This document shows, piece after piece, positions 24,122 to 32,380 of a DNA stretch of 64,000 bases. How positions within the stretch are numbered: position 1 is the first letter of the stretch; every line of letters begins with the position of its first letter. The notes under the pieces were generated by a model that ran no database searches, was not told the origin of the DNA, and was given only the letters and a program-made list of their open reading frames with translations. The position numbers and the translations under genes were made by a program. The DNA lies in contig VTTJ01000008.1 in assembly GCA_008364785.1 (NCBI GenBank), positions 124,001-188,000 of the forward strand, in the 5' to 3' direction. The stretch is from Bacillus sp. BGMRC 2118 (GTDB taxonomy: Bacteria; Bacillota; Bacilli; Bacillales; SA4).

Positions 24122-24682
24122 ATGAAAGCAAACGAAATTCTTGATGCAAAAGGGTTAGCGTGTCCGATGCCGATTGTAAAAACAAAAAAAGCGATTAATA
24201 ATTTAGAAGCAGGTTTTGTATTAGAAGTTCAAGCTACAGACAAGGGCTCTAAAGCGGATATTAAAGCTTGGGCTGAAAGTACAGGTCATCAATATTTAGG
24301 AACACTTGAAGAAGGCGATGTTCTTAAACACTATATTAGAAAAGCAACAGGTGAAGAGAAAGAGGAGCGAAAGCATGCTAAAGTTGCAAGTAACGATGAC
24401 CTGCTGCAACGTTTAACGAATAATGACAATATTGTTGTTCTTGATGTTCGTGAATCAGTAGAATATGCTTTCAATCACATTCCAAATGCGATCTGTATCC
24501 CATTAGGTGAGTTAGAAGATCGTATGAATGAATTAAATAAAGATGCTGAGATTTATGTAGTATGCCGTACAGGTAACAGAAGTGACATGGCTGCACAAAA
24601 GTTAACTGAAAAAGGATATGAAAATGTCATTAATGTAGTACCAGGCATGAGTGGATGGACAGGTAGCACGGCGAGTGTCTAA
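24122..24682 (+). CDS. TusA-rhodanese fusion sulfurtransferase (YrkF-like)
   Basis: A 186-residue two-domain protein: TusA domain 1-75 with Cys14 in GLACPMPIVKTKKA, a charged linker (76-90) and a rhodanese domain 91-186 with Cys148 in VVCRTGNRSDMAA. The fusion joins sulfur donor and carrier in one chain, as in Bacillus YrkF and in part of S. aureus CstA. Placed between single rhodanese and persulfide dioxygenase, it most likely funnels persulfide sulfur to that enzyme or its low-molecular-weight substrate. Confidence 0.92.
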   Translation: MKANEILDAKGLACPMPIVKTKKAINNLEAGFVLEVQATDKGSKADIKAWAESTGHQYLGTLEEGDVLKHYIRKATGEEKEERKHAKVASNDDLLQRLTNNDNIVVLDVRESVEYAFNHIPNAICIPLGELEDRMNELNKDAEIYVVCRTGNRSDMAAQKLTEKGYENVINVVPGMSGWTGSTASV

Positions 24683-24773
24683 TAAAAAGTAAACGAATAA
24701 GGGCGTATGAATTCTTAAAAATAACCTACGCCCCCACAATAGTACTAATTCTTAAATTTTTTTAACTAAAATC

Positions 24774-24789
24774 ATACCTTGGGGGGTAA
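24774..24789 (+). promoter_or_regulatory. CstR-type operator overlapping a ribosome binding site
   Basis: ATACCTTGGGGGGTAA, a degenerate ATACC/GGGTAT site whose right half merges into the Shine-Dalgarno of the dioxygenase gene. A palindromic GGGCGTA/TACGCCC stem (24701-24733) lies just upstream and may separate the transcript from the preceding gene. Confidence 0.5.
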
Positions 24790-24794
24790 CAGGA

Positions 24795-25922
24795 ATGACA
24801 GTAAAAGCAATGACTTCTAAAGAGGTAACGAGAAAGGTATTTGATAAAGAACCATTATTCATCTTAGACGTAAGAAACGAAAGTGATTTTGCTGATTGGA
24901 AAATTGAAGGTGAAAACTTCGACTATTTCAATATCCCTTATTTCGAATTACTTGATGGTGTAGAAGAAATCATGGATAAGATTCCAACAGATAAAGAAGT
25001 ATTAGTCGTTTGTGCGAAGGAAGGATCCTCTGTAATGATAGCTGAATTCTTATCAGAAGCTGGTCTATCTGTATCATACCTTGAAGGTGGTATGAAAGCA
25101 TGGAGTGAACACTTAGAGCCAGTTAAAGTGGGAGATTTAAAAGACGGCGGAGAACTATATCAATTTGTACGTATCGGTAAAGGGTGCTTATCATACATGG
25201 TCGTTTCAAATGGTGAAGCTGCAATTATCGATTCTACACGTATGGCGGATGTTTACCTTGATTTTGCAAATAGCATTAACGCTAAAATCACTCACGTATT
25301 TGACACCCATCTTCATGCCGACCACATCTCTGGTGGTAGAGTGATTGCTGAAAAAACAAATGCAACGTACTGGTTACCGCCAAAGGATGCAACAGAAGTA
25401 ACATTTGACTATCAAGCATTAGAAGGTGGCAATGAAGTATTAATCGGTAACACAGCAATCAACATTCATGCTTTATATTCACCAGGTCACACAATTGGAT
25501 CAACATCATTTGTAGTGGATGAAAAATACTTATTATCTGGTGACATTTTATTCATCGATTCAATTGGAAGACCTGACTTAGCTGGTCTTGCAGAAGACTG
25601 GGTTGGTGACTTAAGAGAAAGCTTATACAAGCGTTACAGAGAACTTTCTGAAGAATTAGTCGTTCTTCCAGCTCACTTTATGATTATTGAAGAATTAAAC
25701 GAAGATGGAAGCGTGTCAGAAAAGCTAGGGAATTTATTTGCTAACAACCATGGGTTAAACATTGAAGATGAAGAAGTGTTTAGAAAGCTGGTAACTGAAA
25801 ACTTACCACCACAACCAAATGCTTACCAAGAGATTCGTGAAACAAACATGGGTAAAATTAGCCCGGATGAAGATAAGCAACGTGAAATGGAAATCGGACC
25901 AAACCGTTGTGCGGTTCGCTAA
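24795..25922 (+). CDS. Rhodanese-persulfide dioxygenase (YrkH/CstB-like metallo-beta-lactamase fold)
   Basis: A 375-residue protein with an N-terminal rhodanese domain (1-108, loop CAKEGSS, Cys73) and a metallo-beta-lactamase domain (about 118-320) with THLHADH (171-177), the non-haem iron-binding motif of ETHE1-type persulfide dioxygenases. It oxidises persulfides to sulfite. The order, rhodanese first, is that of YrkH, unlike CstB, where the dioxygenase domain leads. The C-terminus (about 320-375) is a family tail ending PNRCAVR. Largest and probably central enzyme of the cluster. Confidence 0.9.
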   Translation: MTVKAMTSKEVTRKVFDKEPLFILDVRNESDFADWKIEGENFDYFNIPYFELLDGVEEIMDKIPTDKEVLVVCAKEGSSVMIAEFLSEAGLSVSYLEGGMKAWSEHLEPVKVGDLKDGGELYQFVRIGKGCLSYMVVSNGEAAIIDSTRMADVYLDFANSINAKITHVFDTHLHADHISGGRVIAEKTNATYWLPPKDATEVTFDYQALEGGNEVLIGNTAINIHALYSPGHTIGSTSFVVDEKYLLSGDILFIDSIGRPDLAGLAEDWVGDLRESLYKRYRELSEELVVLPAHFMIIEELNEDGSVSEKLGNLFANNHGLNIEDEEVFRKLVTENLPPQPNAYQEIRETNMGKISPDEDKQREMEIGPNRCAVR

Positions 25923-25946
25923 TTACTAGAAAATAAGGAGGATTAT

Positions 25947-26177
25947 ATGATGGAATCAACAAAAGTGCTAGATGCAAAGGGCCTTGCATGTCCGATGCCA
26001 ATCGTAAAAACGAAAAAAGCTATGAATGAACTTGAATCAGGTCAAGTACTAGAAATTCATGCAACTGATAAAGGTGCGAAAAATGATCTGGCTGCCTGGG
26101 CAAAGTCTGGTGGGCATGAACTAATTAAGCACGAAGAAGAAAGTGATGTACTAAAGTTCTGGATTAAAAAAGGTTGA
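25947..26177 (+). CDS. TusA-family sulfur carrier protein, second copy (YrkI-like)
   Basis: A 76-residue TusA protein with Cys15 in GLACPMPIVKTKKAM. It differs from the 22586 copy at only about ten positions, mostly in the C-terminal half, so the two arose by recent duplication or are kept alike by gene conversion. It lies 24 bases after the dioxygenase and 60 bases before the TauE/SafE transporter, matching the yrkH-yrkI-yrkJ order of B. subtilis, and is followed by a terminator. Confidence 0.92.
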   Translation: MMESTKVLDAKGLACPMPIVKTKKAMNELESGQVLEIHATDKGAKNDLAAWAKSGGHELIKHEEESDVLKFWIKKG

Positions 26178-26180
26178 TTA

Positions 26181-26207
26181 TAAAGGGAACCCTATTGGTT
26201 CCCTTTA
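26181..26207 (+). terminator. Attenuator-like hairpin between tusA and tauE
   Basis: A perfect stem TAAAGGGAACC/GGTTCCCTTTA with a 5-base loop. It has no long T-run, so it may be partial. Confidence 0.6.
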
Positions 26208-26237
26208 GTCAGATATAAGCAGTAAAGAGGAGGAAAC

Positions 26238-27017
26238 ATGATGGATTTTGCGTTTATTATTACCATATTTCTAATTGGATTTGTTGGCTCATATATTTCG
26301 GGAATGCTAGGAATAGGCGGTTCTATTATTAAATATCCGATGCTACTTTACATTCCACCATTATTTGGTCTAGCAGCGTTTACAGCCCATGAGGTGTCAG
26401 GTATTAGTGCGATTCAAGTTTTTTTCGCGACAATAGGTGGAGTTTGGGCATATCGTAAAGGCGGATACTTAAATAAGACATTAATCATTTATATGGGATC
26501 AGCCATACTAGTTGGGAGTTTTGTAGGTGGTTTTGGTTCGAAAATGATGTCAGAAGGCGGCATTAATGTTATTTACGGAATTCTTGCATTAATTGCAGCT
26601 GTCATGATGTTTGTTCCGAAAAAGAACGTTGATGATATTCCATTTGATCAAGTAAAGTTTAACCCATGGCTTGCAGCAGTTCTTGCATTAATTGTTGGTT
26701 TAGGAGCTGGTATTGTTGGTGCGGCTGGTGCATTCTTATTAGTCCCAATTATGTTAGTTGTATTAAAAATACCAACTAGAATGACGATTGCTTCTTCTTT
26801 AGCCATTACGTTTATTTCTTCAATTGGTGCCACAGTTGGTAAAATTACAACAGGACAAATTGAATATGCACCTGCATTTATTATGATTGTTGCAAACTTA
26901 ATTGCATCTCCACTTGGAGCCATGGCTGGTAAGAAAATAAATACAAAAGTATTACAAGTCATATTAGCTATATTAATTGGTGGAACCGCAATCAAAATTT
27001 GGATGGATATTTTATAA
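26238..27017 (+). CDS. TauE/SafE-family sulfite or sulfur-compound transporter (YrkJ-like)
   Basis: A 259-residue protein with about eight membrane helices in two similar halves ([17 protein letters not shown] in the first and [21 protein letters not shown] in the second), the TauE/SafE/YfcA pattern. In persulfide clusters it is thought to export sulfite made by the dioxygenase. The related selenium gene YedE belongs to the same broad superfamily, which matters because a putative selenoprotein gene starts 58 bases downstream. AGAGGAGG precedes the ATG. Confidence 0.88.
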   Translation: MMDFAFIITIFLIGFVGSYISGMLGIGGSIIKYPMLLYIPPLFGLAAFTAHEVSGISAIQVFFATIGGVWAYRKGGYLNKTLIIYMGSAILVGSFVGGFGSKMMSEGGINVIYGILALIAAVMMFVPKKNVDDIPFDQVKFNPWLAAVLALIVGLGAGIVGAAGAFLLVPIMLVVLKIPTRMTIASSLAITFISSIGATVGKITTGQIEYAPAFIMIVANLIASPLGAMAGKKINTKVLQVILAILIGGTAIKIWMDIL

Positions 27018-27075
27018 GAGATAAATGGCTAATGAAAGCAGAGATTGAGTGGACGAATAAGCGGAGGTGAAAAAT

Positions 27076-27363
27076 ATGGTAAAAATCACACAAGCTGCAA
27101 TCAATTCGATTAAAGAAGAAGTGCAAGATATTATCAATGAAGGTAATAAGCCAATGATTCGTATGTCTATGGGCATTGGTTGAGGTGGGCCACAATTACG
27201 ACTGACTCTGGAGGAGTCAGCTTTACCAAACGATGATATTATTGAAGAAGAGGGTATTCAATTTTTAGTTCATGAACGTGACCAGATTTACTTTGATTCT
27301 GCGAAAATTGACTACACGAAAAGTTTATTCGGAGGCGGACAATTTGTTGTTCTTCAAGTATAA
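27076..27363 (+). CDS. HesB-related putative selenoprotein (in-frame UGA = Sec36)
   Basis: ATG at 27076 follows CGGAGGTG. The frame runs 35 codons to an in-frame TGA at 27181-27183, then continues without a break for 59 codons to TAA. Read through, it gives 95 residues: MVKITQAAINSIKEEV..., then MGIG-U-GGPQLRLTLEE, FLVHERDQIYFDS and SLFGGGQFVVLQV. This is an A-type Fe-S/HesB-like fold in which Sec replaces the first conserved Cys; the usual C-terminal CxC is replaced by GGGQF, as in the HesB-related (seleno)protein family. A SECIS-like hairpin follows the UGA. The alternative is a nonsense-mutated gene. Confidence 0.8.
27181..27221 (+). promoter_or_regulatory. UGA and bacterial SECIS-like element
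   Basis: After UGA (27181-27183) a perfect 7-bp stem CTGACTC/GAGTCAG (27202-27208 and 27214-27220) closes the 5-base loop UGGAG. The loop starts 25 bases after the UGA and has G at its second position, within the known limits for bacterial SECIS elements (16-37 bases; G among the first two loop bases). Confidence 0.75.
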
Positions 27364-27398
27364 CAACATTACCTAAAATGAAGTAGATGACAAGAAGA

Positions 27399-27422
27399 AG
27401 AGAGGCAATTGCCTCTTTTTTC
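27399..27422 (+). terminator. Terminator after the HesB-related gene
   Basis: AGAGGCAATTGCCTCT followed by TTTTT. The stem is perfect. Confidence 0.8.
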
Positions 27423-27455
27423 ACTAAGTAGATTAAATAAAAAGAGGTATGATAT

Positions 27456-28115
27456 ATGGAAATCATTCAAATAGGGTCTTTAGCAATTCTATTAAAATGG
27501 TTGATATTAGGGGTGTCAGTAATCATAGGTGTGATGTACATAAAATTAAGAAATAAAGACAATAATGATTCTAAACTTTTACTTAATTTGTTAATGAACA
27601 GTTTATTTTTATCGTTTTTTATTTGGAAAGGAAGTTTGCTTTTCTTAGAACCCTCTCTTGTAATAAAGAGTCCTCTTTCCTTGCTATACTTTACAGGAGG
27701 AGATAATGGATTGATTGTGGCGTACATTTTATCTTCTATTTATTACTTTTATAAAGGAAGAACGATACAAAGGAATGATTTAACAAAGACAATTTTTGAA
27801 TTCAGTTTTGTCGTTCTTGCTATGTACCATGTTCTTTCGGCAATTTTTTTAGATGGATTACGACTATATCATTTACTAATTGGCGTTTATTCATTACTTG
27901 TACTACTGTTTAGACTACTTAGTAAAAATGATAGCTTGCTTAGTATTTATATTTTCACTATTCTTTTTGGATTTTTAAATATTATTCTTTCATTTTTTAT
28001 TGCTGAAAAAGAGTATTTATTTTTGTTTACATTCCAACAATGGTTTTACATTTTACTAATAGTTGGTTGTTTATATCTTTGGAATAAGGAGCGACTAAAT
28101 GAGGAATCGTGTTAA
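27456..28115 (+). CDS. Polytopic membrane protein, 219 aa
   Basis: A very hydrophobic protein with six or seven predicted membrane helices and short polar loops; only one Cys, at the C-terminus. No family is certain. The position, overlapping a TlpA/ResA-like thioredoxin gene by 17 bases, suggests the two act together at the membrane, as CcdA-type reductant carriers do with extracytoplasmic thioredoxins. But it lacks the paired Cys of CcdA, so it is probably not an electron carrier. AGAGGT precedes the ATG. Confidence 0.7.
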   Translation: MEIIQIGSLAILLKWLILGVSVIIGVMYIKLRNKDNNDSKLLLNLLMNSLFLSFFIWKGSLLFLEPSLVIKSPLSLLYFTGGDNGLIVAYILSSIYYFYKGRTIQRNDLTKTIFEFSFVVLAMYHVLSAIFLDGLRLYHLLIGVYSLLVLLFRLLSKNDSLLSIYIFTILFGFLNIILSFFIAEKEYLFLFTFQQWFYILLIVGCLYLWNKERLNEESC

Positions 28116-28671
28116 TCTAATGGTAATCTTAGGATTGTTAGGGATAATCGGGTGGCGAATTGTTGACTATGTATCAACAAGTGGTGAAAAAGACGTAGAA
28201 GAAGTGAGTGGAAAAGTTTTAGCTGAGGAGAGTAGTGAAATCGGATTGCAGGAGGGAATGAAACCTCCAAGCTTTGAATTGAATACATTAGATGGAAACA
28301 CAATTTCACTTTCGGAGATGAAAGGTAAGAAGGTAATTCTTAATTTTTGGGCTACTTGGTGTCCACCGTGTAAAGCTGAAATGCCTCACATGCAGGACTT
28401 TTATGAAGAAAGCCATGATAAAAATATAGAGATTCTGGCAGTCAATTTATCGACTGCTGAGAAAAACACTAAGCACATTGGTGAATTCGCAAGTGATTAT
28501 AAATTAACGTTTCCGATCCTATTAGACATTACTGGAGAAGTAGGGGATACGTATCAAGCGTTTACGATTCCAACAAGTTATATTATTGATTCAAACGGAA
28601 TTATTCGAAAAAAGATAATCGGTCCAATGGATAAGGAAATGATGAAGGAACTAATAAGTAATATAGAGTAA
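28099..28671 (+). CDS. TlpA/ResA-like extracytoplasmic thioredoxin
   Basis: A 190-residue protein with a single N-terminal membrane anchor (about 6-24) and a thioredoxin domain (about 52-190) of the AhpC-TSA/redoxin type. The active site is WATWCPPC (Cys88 and Cys91), and FTIPTSYIIDSNG contains the cis-Pro. It reduces disulfides outside the membrane, as in cytochrome c or Cys-rich protein maturation. AAGGAG lies inside the previous gene, so translation is coupled. Given its neighbours it may keep sulfur or selenium enzymes reduced, an inference from context. Confidence 0.9.
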   Translation: MRNRVNLMVILGLLGIIGWRIVDYVSTSGEKDVEEVSGKVLAEESSEIGLQEGMKPPSFELNTLDGNTISLSEMKGKKVILNFWATWCPPCKAEMPHMQDFYEESHDKNIEILAVNLSTAEKNTKHIGEFASDYKLTFPILLDITGEVGDTYQAFTIPTSYIIDSNGIIRKKIIGPMDKEMMKELISNIE

Positions 28672-28678
28672 CGTAACT

Positions 28679-28707
28679 GGCATCCGAAATTTGGATGTCT
28701 TTTTTTG
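28679..28707 (+). terminator. Terminator after the TlpA-like gene
   Basis: A short stem GGCATCC/GGATGTC followed by TTTTTTT. Ends the HesB-thioredoxin unit. Confidence 0.75.
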
Positions 28708-28775
28708 CATGATTAAGAGAAGGAGATTTTTACTTTATTTCGAATGTATAGTTATGACAATTTTTGGAGGACGTT

Positions 28776-30167
28776 ATGAAACTTAAAATTATCCATACAA
28801 ATGATTTACATAGTAATTTTGAAAACTTTGAAAGAACTACGACTCTCATTAAAGAATTAAAAGACGAGAATACCCTTTTGCTAGATGGAGGAGACTTTGC
28901 TGATTTTAAAAGCATTGAGCTACAAGGTACGCGAGGATTAGCAGCTATTGAATTACTAGAAAGTGTAGGCTATGATGCTCTAACAATTGGAAATAATGAA
29001 ATGTTTAATGGTGTAGACACGTTAGAATACATGGCCAAGACGAGTAGGGTTCCATTTATCAGTAGTAATTTATTGAAAAAGGACATGTCAACGATTGAGG
29101 GAGTTGTATCAAGCACGATTATCGAGAAGAATGGAATAAAGATTTTTATTACAGGTGCTTCTCCAGACATGGGAGAGTTTAGTGAAGGATTAGGCTTATT
29201 TATGAAGTCCTATAAAGAAATGATTTTACAGGAAATTGAGAGAAATAAAGGGAAGTATGATATAGGGATCATTTTAAATCATGTCGGTACAGAAGCAGAT
29301 GAAGTACTTGCAGGAGAACTTTCTGGGGTGCATGTTATTTTATCAGCACATGATCACAAGCTATTTGAGAAGGCAAAAGTTGTTAACAGTACGATTCTAA
29401 ATAGTGCAGGATGTTATGGAGAGTATGTTGGAGTAGTAGAAATTGAAATTAAGGATGATAATGTAGAGTTACTAGATTCAAAGACAATCGCAACAAAAGA
29501 TTTCCAGTCAGATGCTGAAATTCTTTCAATTCTGAAAGTAAACAAGGAAAAAGCAATAGAAGTATTAAGTAAACCATTATATCCAATTAGTAAGCCCCTT
29601 TGGCATGATGTATTAGAAGAAAATCCAATTACGAATCTTATTGCTGATGGACTAAAAGATTTATTAGATTGTGAAATCGGATTAATCAATAGCGGGATTG
29701 TGAATGCCGGTATCTTTGATTTTGTTTCCAATAAGAAATTAATAGAGGTCTGTCCGTCACCGCTAAATCCTACTTCCTTGGAAATGCAGGGAAAAGCAAT
29801 AAGAGAGGCGATTGAAGCATCACTGGATGTACAAGTTTGTTTAGCTGATGGAAGAGGCCCCGGGTTTAGAGGGAAATTTGTAGGTAAATTACATGTCTCA
29901 GGAGCAACCATTCTACATAATGGTAAGAATGTACTAGAAGTAATAATTGGAGAAAAGCCTTTAGAGGATGATAGGTGGTACAAGGTAGCGACATCTGATT
30001 ATTTGCAAAGAGGATCTGGTTATGAATCGCTTGCGGAAAATCAAAATCCTGTTTATTTGGCTGAGGAAATTCGCGATGTTATTAGGGAGTATGCGAGAAA
30101 TCCAAGAGTTCTTGAAGAAGCATATAACAATCGTTGGAAGAAAAAGCTAGGTATTGCCATACAATAG
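28776..30167 (+). CDS. 5'-nucleotidase / bis-phosphatase family protein (YunD-like)
   Basis: A 463-residue intracellular enzyme without a signal peptide. N-terminal metallophosphoesterase domain: HTNDLHSN (8-15), DGGDF, GNNE, ILNHVG and SAHDH. C-terminal 5'-nucleotidase domain (about 250-463) with NLIADGLKD and the substrate-stacking region near GRGPGFRGKFVG. Members hydrolyse nucleoside 5'-phosphates or UDP-sugars; YunD in Bacillus is the closest that I recognise. ATG at 28776 fits GGAGG 6 bases upstream better than the TTG start at 28764. Confidence 0.88.
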   Translation: MKLKIIHTNDLHSNFENFERTTTLIKELKDENTLLLDGGDFADFKSIELQGTRGLAAIELLESVGYDALTIGNNEMFNGVDTLEYMAKTSRVPFISSNLLKKDMSTIEGVVSSTIIEKNGIKIFITGASPDMGEFSEGLGLFMKSYKEMILQEIERNKGKYDIGIILNHVGTEADEVLAGELSGVHVILSAHDHKLFEKAKVVNSTILNSAGCYGEYVGVVEIEIKDDNVELLDSKTIATKDFQSDAEILSILKVNKEKAIEVLSKPLYPISKPLWHDVLEENPITNLIADGLKDLLDCEIGLINSGIVNAGIFDFVSNKKLIEVCPSPLNPTSLEMQGKAIREAIEASLDVQVCLADGRGPGFRGKFVGKLHVSGATILHNGKNVLEVIIGEKPLEDDRWYKVATSDYLQRGSGYESLAENQNPVYLAEEIRDVIREYARNPRVLEEAYNNRWKKKLGIAIQ

Positions 30168-30203
30168 TAGAGAGCAGAGACTAATTTAAATGAGGTGAAG
30201 AAA

Positions 30204-30989
30204 ATGGAACTAAATCTTCAAGGCAAAACAGCACTAATAGCAGCATCTTCCCAAGGACTGGGAAAGGCAATAGCTGAACAGTTTGTTAGAGAAGGTATGA
30301 ATGTTGTAATCTCGAGTAGAAATGAAGAGAAGCTAAATCATGTTACAGAGCAGTTAAATAAAATAGGTCCCGGAAGAGCAGTTTATCAAGTGGCAGACCT
30401 TTCGAACTATGAAGATATTAAAGGTTTGGTCAAACGAGCGATAGACGAGTTTGGCCAAATTAATGTACTCATAAACAATGCTGGAGGACCTCCTACAGGA
30501 ACCATTGAATCTATTTCTGATGAAAAATGGCAAGGAGCATTCGAATTAAATTTATTAAGCTACATACGGTTAATACGAGAATCTTTACCTTATTTAAAAA
30601 AGCAGGGAGGAAGAATTATCAATATTGCATCTTCCTCTGTAAAAGAACCTATACCGGGGTTACTTCTCTCTAATACATTTCGCACAGGAATTGTTGGGCT
30701 TTCTAAAACGCTCGCAACGGAGCTTGCCCCTTATAATATTTTAATAAACACTGTTTCACCTGGAAGAATTGCAACGGAACGTATTGAGCAGTTAGACAAT
30801 ATAACGGCTCGCAATAATGGATTAACTCGGGAAGAAGTTGAGGCAAAAGTGAAGACAAACATTCCACTTGGACGCTACGGAGAACCAGAAGAGTTTGCAA
30901 AGGTTGTTACCTTCTTAGTTTCTGAAGCAAATGGGTATATGACAGGTAGTACATTCCTAGTGGATGGTGGATTAGTCAAATCCATATAG
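30204..30989 (+). CDS. Short-chain dehydrogenase/reductase with degenerate catalytic Tyr/Lys
   Basis: A 261-residue Rossmann protein: ALIAASSQGLGKAIAEQFV (TGxxxGxG variant), NNAGG (about 86-90) and a C-terminal YMTGSTFLVDGG. At the catalytic site the usual Y-x-x-x-K is replaced by SNTFRTGIVG, so neither Tyr nor Lys is present. This belongs to an SDR branch with an S-N-x-x-R signature. Activity is uncertain; it may bind a cofactor only. ATG at 30204 follows GAGGTG. It begins 36 bases after the nucleotidase. Confidence 0.85.
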   Translation: MELNLQGKTALIAASSQGLGKAIAEQFVREGMNVVISSRNEEKLNHVTEQLNKIGPGRAVYQVADLSNYEDIKGLVKRAIDEFGQINVLINNAGGPPTGTIESISDEKWQGAFELNLLSYIRLIRESLPYLKKQGGRIINIASSSVKEPIPGLLLSNTFRTGIVGLSKTLATELAPYNILINTVSPGRIATERIEQLDNITARNNGLTREEVEAKVKTNIPLGRYGEPEEFAKVVTFLVSEANGYMTGSTFLVDGGLVKSI

Positions 30990-31106
30990 AATGTTGGTAA
31001 ATGTTCACATTCATTCATGAAAAGTTCCCTTATAATTAGGCTAGTACGGTTATATAGGATATAACTCGTCAACACTGGAGTTATACAATGTGAAAAGAGG
31101 GTTTGA

Positions 31107-31499
31107 ATGAAAAAAGTAAGTTTACTATTATTAGTAGTTGGGATTTTGGCAGGATGTTCGGGGGAGAAAGAAGGTCATGAATCAGGACACACGAGTGCTC
31201 CAATGATGATTGAGGTAGAAATACTAACTCCTGAAAATGTTACAGCTGACGAAGAGATTAAGTTGAGTGCTGAAGTTACTCAAGGTGATGAAACTGTAGA
31301 AGATGCAAATGAAGTAATGTTTGAAGTAAGAGCATCCGGGCAGGATAAAGGTGAAATGATCGATGCTCCTCATGAAGGTGATGGTATATATACTGCCGAG
31401 AAGACGTTTGAAAACGAAGGAACGTATATTGTCATTGCCCATGTAACGGCAAGGGATATGCACAATATGCCAAGTAAGGAAATTGTAGTTACGAAATAA
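31107..31499 (+). CDS. YtkA-like (FixH-related) lipoprotein
   Basis: A 130-residue secreted lipoprotein: lipobox LAGC with Cys17, then a His- and Met-bearing linker (HESGHTSAPMM), then an immunoglobulin-like beta domain (about 36-128) of the YtkA/FixH type. The His/Met residues near GHTSAPMM and RDMHNMP suggest a metal such as copper, as in proteins supporting cytochrome oxidase, but this is inference. AAGAGG precedes the ATG. Its terminator is shared with the convergent exporter gene. Confidence 0.82.
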   Translation: MKKVSLLLLVVGILAGCSGEKEGHESGHTSAPMMIEVEILTPENVTADEEIKLSAEVTQGDETVEDANEVMFEVRASGQDKGEMIDAPHEGDGIYTAEKTFENEGTYIVIAHVTARDMHNMPSKEIVVTK

Positions 31500-31504
31500 T
31501 CGCT

Positions 31505-31539
31505 AAAAAACGGCCAATGCTTCTAGCATGGCCGTTTTT
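31505..31539. terminator. Bidirectional terminator
   Basis: ACGGCCAaTGC pairs with GCATGGCCGT, with A-run on the left and T-run on the right, so it serves both the YtkA-like gene and the convergent LysE exporter gene. Confidence 0.85.
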
Positions 31540-32169
31540 CTATGCAGATTTAGTTTGGAGTAGCTTTATCCCCATAGTTATAAAGACAATACCTGTTAGC
31601 TTGTTTAGTAGACTTCCTGCTTTAGAGTTTCCACGTAGTTTGTTTGTTGCAATAGAAGAAAAGACAGCGACTACTGTACACCAGATACCACCTGTTATGG
31701 TAAACGTTAGTCCTAAAATCATAAATGGAAGTGGATTTACACCAGACGGATGAACTTGAATGAATTGTGGTAAGAATGCAAGGAAAAACAAAGCTACCTT
31801 TGGATTTAATACATTGGTTAGTATACCTTGCAGGAATATTTTTTTATGATCAAGCATCGGAAGGAGCTCCTGCTTCTTATTGGGATTTTTGTTTTGTAAC
31901 ATTTTAATACCTAAATATGCTAGATAAATAGCTCCAATGACTTTAATTATATTAAAAAGGAAAGCTGATTGCATTAAGATGATCGAAAGACCAAAAGCTG
32001 CTAGCATTGTATGAATGACGGAACCGACAGTTATGCCGAGAGCGGAGTATACTCCCGCCAAGCTCCCTTGTGAAACACTACGACTAATAATGTACATCGT
32101 ATCTGTGCCTGGCGTTATATTAAGCATGATTGCTGTAAGTAGAAAAACCTCGAAATTAATTATCCCCAT
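31540..32169 (-). CDS. LysE/RhtB-family amino acid exporter
   Basis: A 209-residue inner-membrane protein with six predicted helices. The N-terminal ITPGTDTMYIISRSVSQG (about 18-35) and the central GILTNVLNPKVALFFLAFLP (about 115-134) are the conserved RhtB/LysE family motifs. It likely exports an amino acid such as threonine, leucine or lysine; the specific substrate is unknown. GGGAG precedes the ATG. It stands alone between a bidirectional terminator and the divergent cstA promoter. Confidence 0.9.
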   Translation of the reverse strand: MGIINFEVFLLTAIMLNITPGTDTMYIISRSVSQGSLAGVYSALGITVGSVIHTMLAAFGLSIILMQSAFLFNIIKVIGAIYLAYLGIKMLQNKNPNKKQELLPMLDHKKIFLQGILTNVLNPKVALFFLAFLPQFIQVHPSGVNPLPFMILGLTFTITGGIWCTVVAVFSSIATNKLRGNSKAGSLLNKLTGIVFITMGIKLLQTKSA

Positions 32170-32301
32170 AATAACTATGACTCCCTTCTTTCTAAAAATT
32201 CTTATTATATAAATTAAGCAGACTAGGTGAACTAATTCTATAATAATTTACATATTTTGTCAATTTTGATTATATTTTTACTAAAAATTCAGATAATAAT
32301 A

Positions 32302-32330
32302 TTGACAACGCTTACATAAATTAATACTAT
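32302..32330 (+). promoter_or_regulatory. cstA promoter with an overlapping cre (CcpA) site
   Basis: TTGACA (32302-32307), 17-base spacer and TACTAT (32325-32330). The 16 bases TTGACAACGCTTACAT (32302-32317) match the full Bacillus cre consensus WTGNNARCGNWWWCAW at every position and cover the -35, so CcpA should repress cstA on good sugars. Confidence 0.85.
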
Positions 32331-32380
32331 CTTTATAGAATCAGAATTTATTACCTGGTACTAATATTAGGAGGGATTCC

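Noticed and set aside
27076..27183. HesB-related gene as a truncated pseudogene
   Set aside because: The frame continues intact for 59 codons after the single UGA with a conserved C-terminus and a SECIS-like hairpin at the right place; a simple nonsense mutation is less likely.
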